Shown here: piece after piece, positions 52,919 through 60,963 of the stretch
Layout: every line of letters starts with the position of its first letter
Position numbering within the stretch: the stretch's first letter is position 1
Assembly: GCA_964609385.1 (NCBI GenBank)
Contig: CAZSSM010000002.1
Location: 1-64,000 of the forward strand
From: CAZSSM01 sp964609385
GTDB lineage: Bacteria > Planctomycetota > Planctomycetia > Isosphaerales > Isosphaeraceae
Length of the DNA: 64,000 nt
Direction: 5' to 3'
Notes under the pieces: model-generated
Seen by the model: the letters and a program-made list of their open reading frames with translations, nothing else
What the model was told of the DNA's origin: nothing
Databases searched by the model: none
Made by a program: the position numbers and the translations under genes

Positions 52919-55324
52919 CTACCGCGACAAGGCGGCCTTGACCTGGGCCTCGCGATACTGACGCAGTTGCTCTTCGGTCAAGGTCTGCTCTGTGATCTGG
53001 ATTGTGACCCGTTCCAGCTCGCCGTTGAAGGCGAAGGGGAGTTCGTAGTCTTCGCTGATCGGGGTGCCGGTGTCCTCGCCGATGTCCAAGGTTTCGTCGA
53101 GCGACATGCGGTAGCCGATCGTCCTCGGGAACTGCTCGGAGGCGACCTCCTCGCCGTCGACGGAGAGTGTGGCCACGCCTCCCTGGCCGATTCCGCCACC
53201 GTTGTAGTTGAAGTCGAGGGTGACGACGTGGCGGCCGGGGGTCAGCGATTCCGGAGCGGCCACCCGATACTGCTCGACGTCGCAGAGGTTGTAGAGGAAG
53301 ACGGGCTTCCCTTCGAGGACGTAGAGCCCAACCCCGGCAAAGCGCCCACCGTGCGTCATCAGCACGCCCTCGGCGCCGGCCTCGGGCACCTCGACCACCG
53401 CGCTGATGCCGAACGACTTGTTTTTCAGGTCGGGGGCGGATCCCTCAGGGATCCGGACCATGCCCTCGTAGTAGGTGAAGGTGTTCCGGCCTTCGGTGAG
53501 GCTGGGGCGGTTGCTCACGTCGAGCCGCTCGACCTTGCTGTTGTCCAGTGGCAGGACGTCATGCTTCACGGCCTCGATGTAGAACAGCCGCTGCAGCTCC
53601 CGGAGCTTCTCCGGGTTCTCCTCAGCCAGGTCGACCGACTCGGAGAAGTCCTCTTCGACGTGGTACAGCTCCCAGTTATAGCCGTCGATGACGTCGGCCG
53701 GCTCCGGGACGCTGACCCAAGGTGGGCTCGTTGGGGTCGTGCAGGCAACCCAACCATTGTCGTAGATGGCCCGGTTGGCGATCATCTCGAAGTACTGTGT
53801 TTTCCGCTCCGAGGGGGTCTCGGGGTCGTCCCAGGTATAGGCTATGCTGACCCCGTCGATTGGCTCTTGGGTCATCCCATCGATCGACTGCGGGGCAGGC
53901 AGGCCGGTCGCCTCGAGGATGGTCGGCGTGATGTCGATGACGTGGTGGAACTGCGAGCGAACCGACCCCACATCTTTGATCCGACCGGGCCAGGACATGA
54001 CCATCCCGTTCCGGGTGCCGCCGAAGTGCGAGGCGACCTGCTTGGTCCACTGGAACGGCGTGTCCATGGCGTGGGCCCAGCCGATCGGGTAGTGGTTGAA
54101 GGTCGTCGGCCCGCCCAGCTCGTCCCTCCGACGATAGACCTCGTCGAACTCCACCTGAATGTTGTTGAAGAAGGTCATCTCGTTGAGCAGCCCCTGCTCG
54201 CTCCCCTCAGCGCTCGCCCCATTGTCGCCCATAATGTAGATGACCAGCGTGTTGTCCAATTCGCCCATCTCCTCGACGGCGTCGATCAGGCGGCCGATCT
54301 GGTGGTCGGCGTGCGACAGGGCACCGGCGTAGACCTCCATCATGCGGGCGTAGAGCTCCTTCTCCCGGTCGTCGAGTGAATCCCAGGCCGGGATCCCCTC
54401 GGAGCGTTCCGTCAGGCGGGTCCCCTCAGGGACGACGCCGAGCTCCTTCTGGCGGGCCAGGGTCTGCTTGCGGACCGCGTCCCAGCCCTGGTCGAACTGG
54501 CCGTCGAACTTCGCAATCCACTCCTTCGGAGCGTGGTGTGGGGCGTGGGCGGTCCCGGTGGAGTAGTAGCAGAAGAAGGGCTTGTCGGGGGCGACGGCGT
54601 GTTGCATCCGCATCCAGGCGATCGCCTGGTCGGCCATGTCTTCGTCGAAGTGGTAGTCGGGGTCGTCTCGCGGCGGTTCGATGGGCCTTGTATTCTCGAC
54701 GAGGGCGGGGGCCCACTGGCTCGTATCGCCGCCGACGAAGCCGTAGAAGTACTCGAAGCCGAGCCCTACCGGCCAGAGGTCGAACGGTCCCGCCTGGCTG
54801 GTCTGCCAGTCCGGTATGTTGTGGTTCTTGCCGAACCAAGAAGTATTGTATCCGTTGTACTTTAAGATTTGGCCGATTGTTCCACAAGACCTCCGCACGA
54901 GCGTGTTGTAGCCTGGATAGCCGACGCCGATCTCCATGATGCCGCCGGTGGAAACGGTGTGGTGGTTGCGGCCGGTGATCAACGCGGCCCGGGTCGGTGA
55001 GCAGAGCGCCGTCGTATGGAACTGGTTGTAACGGAGTCCGGACTCGGCGAGTCGATCGAACGTCGGCGTGGGAATCGGCCCGCCGAAGGTGCTGCTCGCC
55101 CCGAAGCCGACGTCGTCGGTGAGGATCAGCAGCACGTTGGGAGCCCCTTCGGGGGCTCGGACCTCCTCAGGGAAGTCCTTGATCGACTCAGACGGTCTCA
55201 GGCCGATCTTCCCGCGGAATTCCGCTTGCGGAATCGGCAGCGAGGTCCGGTTGAAATCGTCGGCGAAGCCTGCCGTGGCGATGAAAGACATACACAAACA
55301 CGCGAGGCATGGTCGAAAAGACAT
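52919..55324 (-). CDS. Arylsulfatase (second of a tandem pair)
   Basis: An 801-aa protein from ATG 55324 (GGGAGA upstream). The signal peptide is PCLACLCMSFIATAGFA. Metal-binding APNVLLILTDDVGFG (61-75), formylglycine signature CSPTRAALITG with C108, GKNHNIPDWQ, and the C-terminal half of the S1 sulfatase core. A further C-terminal domain of about 180 residues follows, with strands of the concanavalin-like type (YYEGMVRIPEGSAPDLKNKSF, LTPGRHVVTLDFNYNGGG). It needs formylglycine conversion by an FGE-type enzyme; the only FGE-like sequence here (17.1-17.5 kb) is a pseudogene. It is similar to the interrupted paralogue along its whole length. It uses TAG as stop (52919-52921). Confidence 0.93.
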   Translation of the reverse strand: MSFRPCLACLCMSFIATAGFADDFNRTSLPIPQAEFRGKIGLRPSESIKDFPEEVRAPEGAPNVLLILTDDVGFGASSTFGGPIPTPTFDRLAESGLRYNQFHTTALCSPTRAALITGRNHHTVSTGGIMEIGVGYPGYNTLVRRSCGTIGQILKYNGYNTSWFGKNHNIPDWQTSQAGPFDLWPVGLGFEYFYGFVGGDTSQWAPALVENTRPIEPPRDDPDYHFDEDMADQAIAWMRMQHAVAPDKPFFCYYSTGTAHAPHHAPKEWIAKFDGQFDQGWDAVRKQTLARQKELGVVPEGTRLTERSEGIPAWDSLDDREKELYARMMEVYAGALSHADHQIGRLIDAVEEMGELDNTLVIYIMGDNGASAEGSEQGLLNEMTFFNNIQVEFDEVYRRRDELGGPTTFNHYPIGWAHAMDTPFQWTKQVASHFGGTRNGMVMSWPGRIKDVGSVRSQFHHVIDITPTILEATGLPAPQSIDGMTQEPIDGVSIAYTWDDPETPSERKTQYFEMIANRAIYDNGWVACTTPTSPPWVSVPEPADVIDGYNWELYHVEEDFSESVDLAEENPEKLRELQRLFYIEAVKHDVLPLDNSKVERLDVSNRPSLTEGRNTFTYYEGMVRIPEGSAPDLKNKSFGISAVVEVPEAGAEGVLMTHGGRFAGVGLYVLEGKPVFLYNLCDVEQYRVAAPESLTPGRHVVTLDFNYNGGGIGQGGVATLSVDGEEVASEQFPRTIGYRMSLDETLDIGEDTGTPISEDYELPFAFNGELERVTIQITEQTLTEEQLRQYREAQVKAALSR

Positions 55325-56067
55325 GGCATTCTCCCTCGTGATCAGGTGGTGGCACCGACGCTGTCCGACAGCGGGCATTGACCCGGTCTGCGACACGATA
55401 AGGCCCAACTTACCAGAGTTCCACCCCTTACCGACCGGCGAGATCCATGGATGCACGCCGCCCGCATCCCCGATGACCGAGCGGAAGTTTAGCAAGTCTC
55501 GAGCGATTCTCGGTGAAGCGATTGATCAGCTATGTTGGCAAGAATCCTCAACCATGCCTGCCAGAGAGAAGGGGGTGTGAACCGATAACAAACACATATT
55601 TTTCAACAAAACATAATATTAATTATTTTATAACACAAATAAAATCAGAATACGAAATAAACGTTATGGACGATGAAGTGCGGCCCTTAGTCGATCGGAC
55701 GGTGCCTCTCTGTATCCTGCTGGAGGACGGATCCCTCAAGCCGATCACGGTCCAGCGGATCGATGGGACGGTTCCGGTTCATGATCGTCCCGACCAACGT
55801 GTCGCTCAAGCTCCGGATCGCCGACAAGGTCGAGGAGCCAGAATATCTCATCCCTAGAAGTGAGCGTTTGTTTGAGCCCGGCAAGGTCCGCGAGGACGAC
55901 CGGATCGCGGCTCGTCGATAGGACCTCGTTGCCTCAACGCACGATGTGCTCATAGATTCACCTGCACTGAGAGCGGCCCCTGCCCTCAGTGCGGAGTAAA
56001 TAAAGCTTCGCCTCCTGCCTCCGAAGAGAATCAGGGCTCCCGAGACAGGCTCCGTATCCCCGGCGCC
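55325..56067. other. 743-bp spacer with A/T tract and fragmentary frame
   Basis: It contains an A/T-rich tract (about 55587-55670) and the remnant frames at 55666-55921. It lies upstream of the sulfatase (minus) and downstream of the VOC gene. Confidence 0.45.
55666..55921 (+). pseudogene. Frameshifted short remnant of unknown family
   Basis: One frame (from ATG 55666) reads CILLEDGSLKPITVQRIDGTVP. A neighbouring frame (ATG 55781) continues MIVPTNVSLKLRIADKVEEP and ends RLFEPGKVREDDRIAARR at the TAG 55919-55921. The two frames look like halves of one protein split by a frameshift near 55775. No family is recognised. Confidence 0.35.
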
Positions 56068-56454
56068 CTACTTCGGGCTCATGATCTGGATGAGGTTGCC
56101 GCAAGTATCGTCGAGGACGGCCGTGACGACCGGTCCCATTTCTGCCGGTTCCTGTGAGAATCGAACACCCGCCTGGCGAAGCCGCTCGTATTCTTTCCGC
56201 ACGTCCTCGACGTTGAAGACGATCCATGGGATTCCGTCCTCGGCCAGGGCCCGTTTGAATGGGCCAATGGCCGGGTGACCCTCCGGTTCGAGGGACAGTT
56301 GGGTACCGTCCGGCTCCGAGGCCGAAGTCACGGTCAGCCAGCGGTGCTTGCCGTGCGGGACCTCTTCCTTCTTCACGAAGCCGAGGATCTCCGTATAGAA
56401 CCGCAGGGCTTTGTCCTGGTCATCCACGGAAACGCCTATCACGCCGATCCTCAT
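56068..56454 (-). CDS. VOC/glyoxalase-superfamily protein
   Basis: A 128-aa protein. The paired beta-alpha-beta layout of the vicinal-oxygen-chelate fold is visible: VIGVSVDDQDKALRFYTEILGFVKKEEV in the first half and FNVEDVRKEYERLRQAGVRFSQEP, then TAVLDDTCGNLIQIM in the second. No substrate can be assigned; the metal-ligand pattern of true glyoxalase I is incomplete. Its start lies inside the 3' end of the ArsR-type gene (35-nt overlap), so it is co-expressed with and probably controlled by it. Confidence 0.88.
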   Translation of the reverse strand: MRIGVIGVSVDDQDKALRFYTEILGFVKKEEVPHGKHRWLTVTSASEPDGTQLSLEPEGHPAIGPFKRALAEDGIPWIVFNVEDVRKEYERLRQAGVRFSQEPAEMGPVVTAVLDDTCGNLIQIMSPK

Positions 56455-56740
56455 CTCCCGACTCCTCCTCGTCCTGGACTGGCCACCGTTCGAGGATGCC
56501 TCTGAGGGGCCTCGTGTTGATGAAATGGTATTTGCACCGACCCCGACGTTCGGTGGTCAGCAGACCTGCCGACTCCAAGACATCGAGATGCTGCGAAATC
56601 GCCTGACGCGACATGTGGAAGCCGTGATTCATCGTGAGGCGGCTGCAGAGCTCAAACAGGGTCTGGCCATTATCCGCCAGCAGGGAGTCCAGGATCGCCC
56701 TCCGAGCTGGCGACGCCAGGGCCTCGAACAAATCGCTCAT
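56420..56740 (-). CDS. ArsR-family winged-helix transcriptional regulator
   Basis: A 106-aa protein from ATG 56740, chosen because family members begin M-S-D-L-F-E-A-L; an ATG 10 codons earlier (56770) is in frame. Winged-helix features: LFEALASPARRAILDSLL, then GFHMSRQAISQHLDVLESAGLL as the recognition helix, then TTERRGRCKYHFIN as the wing. No metal-binding cysteine pair is seen, so it belongs to the metal-independent subgroup usually placed before a VOC or SRPBCC gene. It would repress its own operon. The acidic/basic tail overlaps the VOC gene. Confidence 0.9.
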   Translation of the reverse strand: MSDLFEALASPARRAILDSLLADNGQTLFELCSRLTMNHGFHMSRQAISQHLDVLESAGLLTTERRGRCKYHFINTRPLRGILERWPVQDEEESGDEDRRDRRFRG

Positions 56741-56927
56741 GGCGACCATTGTGCAAGCTGTGGCTTGCATGTCAAGCCCATGGGACCAGGTCTGGAGGCC
56801 TCCACTCCCGTGGCTCGATCTGCCGATCGACTCGGCTCCATCTTGCGTCTCGGGATTCGAGCTCCCGAATCATCCGCAGGCACGGGTGAGATCGTCTGGG
56901 GAGCATCGTTTCATCAGTGTCTAGGGC

Positions 56928-56998
56928 AATAAATTTACATGAATAAATTTCATAAATTAAAACTTAACAAGTAAAATAGTTCTTGTATATCACAGAAT
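56928..56998. other. A/T island downstream of the PEP-CTERM-like gene
   Basis: About 70 bases of almost pure A/T with repeated AATAAATTT-type words, directly beyond the hairpin at 57006-57031. Confidence 0.5.
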
Positions 56999-57005
56999 TT
57001 GCAGA

Positions 57006-57031
57006 GTTCCCGAGATATTTTGCTCGGGAAC
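57006..57031 (-). terminator. Perfect hairpin after the PEP-CTERM-like gene
   Basis: GTTCCCGAG / CTCGGGAAC, 9-bp perfect stem, 8-nt loop, 30 bp beyond the stop codon of the gene at 57061-57747 and followed (minus strand) by A/T-rich sequence. A likely terminator. Confidence 0.65.
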
Positions 57032-57060
57032 GAAGCGAAGTTGAAAAGATCATGGACCCA

Positions 57061-57747
57061 TCATGAGCGTGCGATTCGCCTCCAGGCGACGACGAGGATC
57101 GTGCCCGCGCCGAGCGTGACGAGCGGGGTCGGCTCGGGGACCAGGACGCCTTGGATGCTTCCGGTTCCGGTCCCGGAGAAGCTGGTCAGGAATTGGCCGT
57201 CGTCGGTGAACGATTCGAGCTGGACAGCCAGCGAGATGGTCACCGGGCGGCGGTCGTCGATCTCGAAGTCGAAGGGGAGGTCTTGGAAGAAGACGGCGTC
57301 GCTCTCGATCGTCGAGGCGCCGGTGATAACCCCATTGGCTTCGTCATAGGTGACCGTGAACTCGGGAAAGACATCGATCGCGAGGATCTGCTCCGGGGTG
57401 CTGTTGCCATCGAGCAGGTCGAACCCTCCGCCAACCGGGTTGACGACCGTCCCGCCAGCGCTCGGGATGTCGAAGACACCGTCGATGAACACGTCGGCGA
57501 ACAGGTCTGTTGTGAGAGTCCCGACCGGGTCCCCATTGCGGCTGAACGTGACCGCGCTGAGGGGCGTGGCCTCGCCGATTTCACCGTTTCCCCCTTCGAG
57601 GTCTCCAGAGTCGAAGACCGTGAATCCGTCGTAGCTCCAGTCGATTCCGGTGAACTCGATCGCGAACGTCGTCCCGGCTTCGGCCCGGGGGGCGACCCCC
57701 AGCAAACCAACCAGACCGATGACAACGATGAAGCGGATGGAAGTCAT
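57061..57747 (-). CDS. PEP-CTERM-like exported protein
   Basis: A 228-aa protein from ATG 57747 with AAGGAG 6 nt upstream. The signal peptide is FIVVIGLVGLLGVAPRAEA. The body is beta-type (FAIEFTGIDWSYDGFTVFDSGDL, AVQLESFTDDGQFLTSFSG). The C-terminus is a PEP-CTERM sorting signal: VPEPTPL, a hydrophobic helix (VTLGAGTILVVAW) and RRIARS. Such proteins are sorted by an exosortase; no exosortase gene is in the window. It lies 88 bp downstream of the TPR gene on the same strand. Confidence 0.85.
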   Translation of the reverse strand: MTSIRFIVVIGLVGLLGVAPRAEAGTTFAIEFTGIDWSYDGFTVFDSGDLEGGNGEIGEATPLSAVTFSRNGDPVGTLTTDLFADVFIDGVFDIPSAGGTVVNPVGGGFDLLDGNSTPEQILAIDVFPEFTVTYDEANGVITGASTIESDAVFFQDLPFDFEIDDRRPVTISLAVQLESFTDDGQFLTSFSGTGTGSIQGVLVPEPTPLVTLGAGTILVVAWRRIARS

Positions 57748-57789
57748 GAAAGGCTCCTTCAAAGGTGAGAATCAAAAAGAGTTCCGATA

Positions 57790-57809
57790 ACTCTGCGGTA
57801 TTGCAGAGT
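57790..57809 (-). terminator. Hairpin after the TPR gene
   Basis: ACTCTGC / GCAGAGT with a 6-nt loop; on the minus strand it is followed after 10 nt by CTTTTTG. It separates the TPR gene from the PEP-CTERM-like gene. Confidence 0.55.
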
Positions 57810-57835
57810 CGTCGGAGTCATCTGTGTTAGGACGG

Positions 57836-59200
57836 TCAGGGGGAGGGGGTCGCACCTTCGAAAGGCGCGTTGGGTTCCTCGAGCGGGCCGAGACGTTCCA
57901 GGGTCCGGCGAGCGTGTTCGGCTTGCATCGGCGAGAACGACGGGTTGATGGCCAGGGCGGTCCCCAGGAGGCGTCGGGCCTCCGCGTGATCGTCCCGAGC
58001 GACGGCGATCATCCCGGCATGGTAAAAGAGATGGGCATCGCGGGTCCCTAGTGCCAATGCTTTATCCATCGCCTCGGATGCCTCGTCCGGGTGATCGGCC
58101 CGCAGGAGCGTCCAGGCCAATGTGTCGAGCGCATAGATGTCGGCCCGATTCTCCAGGTCGCGACGGGCCAGCTCGACGGCTCGTTCGGGACGGAGTCGGT
58201 GGTCCGCGTAGAATAGGGCGAAGTGGCGGTCATGGAGGATCCGGTCGGCGGTCGTCAAGTCGTCGTAGTCTCGAATCCGTTGATATAAATTATCGACGCG
58301 TTGGCGGTCGCCTCGAAGGTTGTACAGATCCGCCAACGTCTCGAGCATTTCGACGTTCGGATCCGAATCATTGAGGCTTTTGATCAACGCGATCGCCTCG
58401 TCGAAGCGGCCACGGGCGGCGTGGACCTCGGCGATTCCGAGCTGGGCCGGGACATACGCTTGGTTCGTGATCAGCGCGGCCTCGAAGTGCTGCTCGGCCT
58501 CGTCGAACCGTCCCCCGTCGAGCAGGAAGTTGCCCAGTCGGAAGTGATACCAGGCGGTCTCGTGGGGATTCCCCGAACGCTCCTGTTGTGCGAGGGCACG
58601 TCGAAGCAGCTCCTCGGCGCGATCGGTTTGCCCTCGGAGTTCGGCCATCCTCGCGAGCCGTACCAAAACCGGCGGCGCCGACTGATCTTTCAATGATTGA
58701 TAAGCGCGATCCGCCAGTTCGTATTTGCCGAGTTCGATGGCGGCATCGCCCATGGTCGCCAGGGCGAATTCGTCTTCGGGAGAATCACGGAGCACCGCCT
58801 CGGCCAGCTCGAGGGCGTCACGGAACCGGTGTTGGGCGATCGCAACGGATCCCAACAGCGATCGGGTGGGTCCGTGATTCGGGTTCACCTCCAAGGCTCG
58901 TTGCAGATAGCTCTCGGCCCGCCTGCGATCCCCCGGCTCGTTGCCGGTGCGGGCCCGTTCCAGATGGAGCCGACCCAGCGTGGTCAGCGTGCTCAGGCTC
59001 TTCGGGTTCCGCTCCAGACGCGCCTCGAAGAAGCGGATCGCCCGATCCGTATCCGGAGCCTGCATCCGCCAGGCACGGTCCGAATCGTCGATCTCGACCG
59101 CCTGCGTGTTCGCAATCGTCGAGACGGCCAAAGAGCCGAACACGATCATCGCGATCGCGAAGAACCCCTTCTTTTCATCCTTCATCATCAACGTCCTCAT
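57836..59200 (-). CDS. Exported tetratricopeptide-repeat protein
   Basis: A 454-aa protein with an N-terminal hydrophobic signal (GFFAIAMIVFGSLAVSTIANTQA). TPR units cover the rest: LSTLTTLGRLHLERARTG, AESYLQRALEVNPNHGPTRSLLGSVAIAQHRFRDALELAEAVL, AELLRRALAQQERSG, FDEAEQHFEAALITNQAYVPAQLGIAEVHAARGRFDEAIALIKSL, and a final DARLFYHAGM-type set, at least nine units. TPRs suggest a scaffold, probably periplasmic. ATG 59200 and a second ATG five codons later are both possible. It follows the DUF4331 gene by 41 bp on the same strand; this pairing recurs in bacteria (family knowledge). Confidence 0.85.
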   Translation of the reverse strand: MRTLMMKDEKKGFFAIAMIVFGSLAVSTIANTQAVEIDDSDRAWRMQAPDTDRAIRFFEARLERNPKSLSTLTTLGRLHLERARTGNEPGDRRRAESYLQRALEVNPNHGPTRSLLGSVAIAQHRFRDALELAEAVLRDSPEDEFALATMGDAAIELGKYELADRAYQSLKDQSAPPVLVRLARMAELRGQTDRAEELLRRALAQQERSGNPHETAWYHFRLGNFLLDGGRFDEAEQHFEAALITNQAYVPAQLGIAEVHAARGRFDEAIALIKSLNDSDPNVEMLETLADLYNLRGDRQRVDNLYQRIRDYDDLTTADRILHDRHFALFYADHRLRPERAVELARRDLENRADIYALDTLAWTLLRADHPDEASEAMDKALALGTRDAHLFYHAGMIAVARDDHAEARRLLGTALAINPSFSPMQAEHARRTLERLGPLEEPNAPFEGATPSP

Positions 59201-59241
59201 GGATATTTTCAGAGATGGTCGAGTTCGTTGTTGGGAGAATG

Positions 59242-60237
59242 TCAGGGGAGTGGTTGAGGCGGAGCGAGATAGGGGAAGACGTCGAGGAACTCCGCATCGT
59301 TCGAGTCGACCATGTCCGTCGTGACCGCGCCATCGGTGACGATCACCAACTCGGTGTCGATCACATCGTCTTCCAGGCGACGCCCGTTCAAGAAGCCCTC
59401 AGCGCTGGTGGTGTCGAAGTCGAGAACATCGGGCAGCAGGATGCCGGCAACCGCCTCAGCGCGAGCTTGATCGTTGCCCAACGCCAACAATGTGTTGACG
59501 AAGACGTTGAAGAAGTTGGTCAAATCGGTCGCGGGGATCCCGAGGTTGAACGCATCCTTGAGGCCGGTGGGGACCAAGACGGTGTTGATCGCCGGGCGTC
59601 CCATCCGATCGATCTGCTGGCCGAAGATCTCGGTCGTCCCCCAGAGATCGAACGACGAGGTGCCGAAGAGCGTGCTGGGAACCTCCAGGACGAGGCAGGT
59701 TACGTTCGCGCCGGCAAACGTGTCGTTGCCCGTGAAGTTCAAGCCGGCGTTCAAGCCGTCCAGGTCGAAGAAGAAGGGATCGTCGAAGAGGTCGACTCGG
59801 AGCATCCCCCCGCCCCGAACCGGGACGGTCTGTCCGGTGAACCCGCGAGCCAAGGCGATCCCGCCTCGACGGCCCGTCGCCGTGACCTTCCGGAGGAGGA
59901 CGCGCTGAAACCCTTGAGCGTTCGGCATCGAGAAGGTGAGCGACAGTTTCATGTCTTCAATCGCGTCGCCGTTGGTGTCGATCTTGAAGTCGTAGTTCGC
60001 GTCGGGGTGGAGCGTCATCGGGCTCAGGATCCCGGCGAACGGGTTGACGGTCATGATCAAGACGGTGTTGTCCGGGTTTGCTGGCGACTGGAATGCGTAG
60101 ACGTCATTGATGTCGGTGCGTCCATCGAGCCGGACCAGCGGCGCTTCCAGGTGATCCGCAGCCCGGAGCGTCGGACCCGAGGATATTGCCAGGAGACTCG
60201 CCATACAGGCGGCAACGATTCGGATCGTTTGGGTCAT
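59242..60237 (-). CDS. Secreted DUF4331 domain protein
   Basis: A 331-aa protein, ATG 60237 preceded by AAGGAG. The signal peptide is IVAACMASLLAISSGPTLRAA. DUF4331 features: ADHLEAPLVRLDGRTDINDVYAFQSPANPDNTVLIMTVNPFAG, LHPDANYDFKIDTNGD, FFFDLDGLNAGLNFTGNDTFAGANVTCLVLEVPS, FGQQIDRMGRPAINTVL. DUF4331 proteins are exported beta-rich proteins of unknown function. It is the first gene of a three-gene run with the TPR and PEP-CTERM-like genes, transcribed away from the BlaI/M56 pair. Confidence 0.9.
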   Translation of the reverse strand: MTQTIRIVAACMASLLAISSGPTLRAADHLEAPLVRLDGRTDINDVYAFQSPANPDNTVLIMTVNPFAGILSPMTLHPDANYDFKIDTNGDAIEDMKLSLTFSMPNAQGFQRVLLRKVTATGRRGGIALARGFTGQTVPVRGGGMLRVDLFDDPFFFDLDGLNAGLNFTGNDTFAGANVTCLVLEVPSTLFGTSSFDLWGTTEIFGQQIDRMGRPAINTVLVPTGLKDAFNLGIPATDLTNFFNVFVNTLLALGNDQARAEAVAGILLPDVLDFDTTSAEGFLNGRRLEDDVIDTELVIVTDGAVTTDMVDSNDAEFLDVFPYLAPPQPLP

Positions 60238-60579
60238 GGGAAACTCCTTTGCAGGTCGGTGGGTGTGGGGAGCGATCGAGGTCGGGCAGGCATGAGGCCG
60301 CCTCGTATCGAGACTATCGCCTCGAGACGACCCGCCCGATAAGTACGGGCCCTAATCCCGATTGGATTTCGAAACGGGCGAATGAACCGTTCCGAACTGG
60401 GGTCATCCCATGATCTGAGGATTCGGTTTGAGGGAAATTCTGATGCCCAATGATGTGGATCCCAATGCCGCAACTCGTTTTGTGGGTTTTGCTTGACATC
60501 AGGGAGCAGGGACTTACCATGGGCCTTGTTCTCTAATTTGTTCGAGAAACGGTCGGTCAGACGAGGGAGCGAACCGGCG
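60238..60579. promoter_or_regulatory. Divergent regulatory region between DUF4331 and blaI-like genes
   Basis: 342 bp with divergent genes on either side, so both promoters and probably a BlaI-type operator lie here. The segment TTCTC-TAATTTGTTC-GAGAA (about 60530-60549) is a possible weak inverted repeat. No definite operator was identified. Confidence 0.35.
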
Positions 60580-60963
60580 ATGCCGCGACCGCAGGCGCGG
60601 GGGTTAACCGAGCGCGAGTTGGAGATCATGCACGTGGTCTGGGACCGCGGCCCGTCAAGCGTGTCCGAGGTCCGCGATGCCTTGGAGCATCGGGGACTGG
60701 ATCGCGCCCACACGACGGTGGCGACCCTAGTCAAGATCCTCGTCGACAAGGGGTTCCTGCAGGCCGTCGAGGAGGGCCGTCCCCGCCTCTACGGCCCGAC
60801 GCGGACGCGGGATGCCGTTTCGGGACACCTGCTCGGCGACCTGCTCGACCGGGTCTTCCGCGGTTCGCGTGAGCAGTTGCTCGTTCAATTGCTCCGACAG
60901 AAGCGTTTGAGCCGTCGCGAGCGACAGCGGCTCGAGGAGATCCTCCGCGAGACCGAATCATGA
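60580..60963 (+). CDS. BlaI/MecI/CopY-family transcriptional regulator
   Basis: A 127-aa protein, ATG 60580 (GAGGGAG 9 nt upstream; earlier in-frame starts lack one). A winged helix covers residues 8-80: GLTERELEIMHVVWDRGPSSVSEVRDALEHR, AHTTVATLVKILVDKGFLQAV, RLYGPTRTRDAVSGHLLGDLLDRVF. The C-terminal dimer helix QLLRQKRLSRRERQRLEEILRE follows. BlaI-type repressors are inactivated by a partner M56 protease; here the partner overlaps by 4 nt (ATGA). It probably controls its own operon and possibly the divergent DUF4331 run. Confidence 0.92.
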   Translation: MPRPQARGLTERELEIMHVVWDRGPSSVSEVRDALEHRGLDRAHTTVATLVKILVDKGFLQAVEEGRPRLYGPTRTRDAVSGHLLGDLLDRVFRGSREQLLVQLLRQKRLSRRERQRLEEILRETES

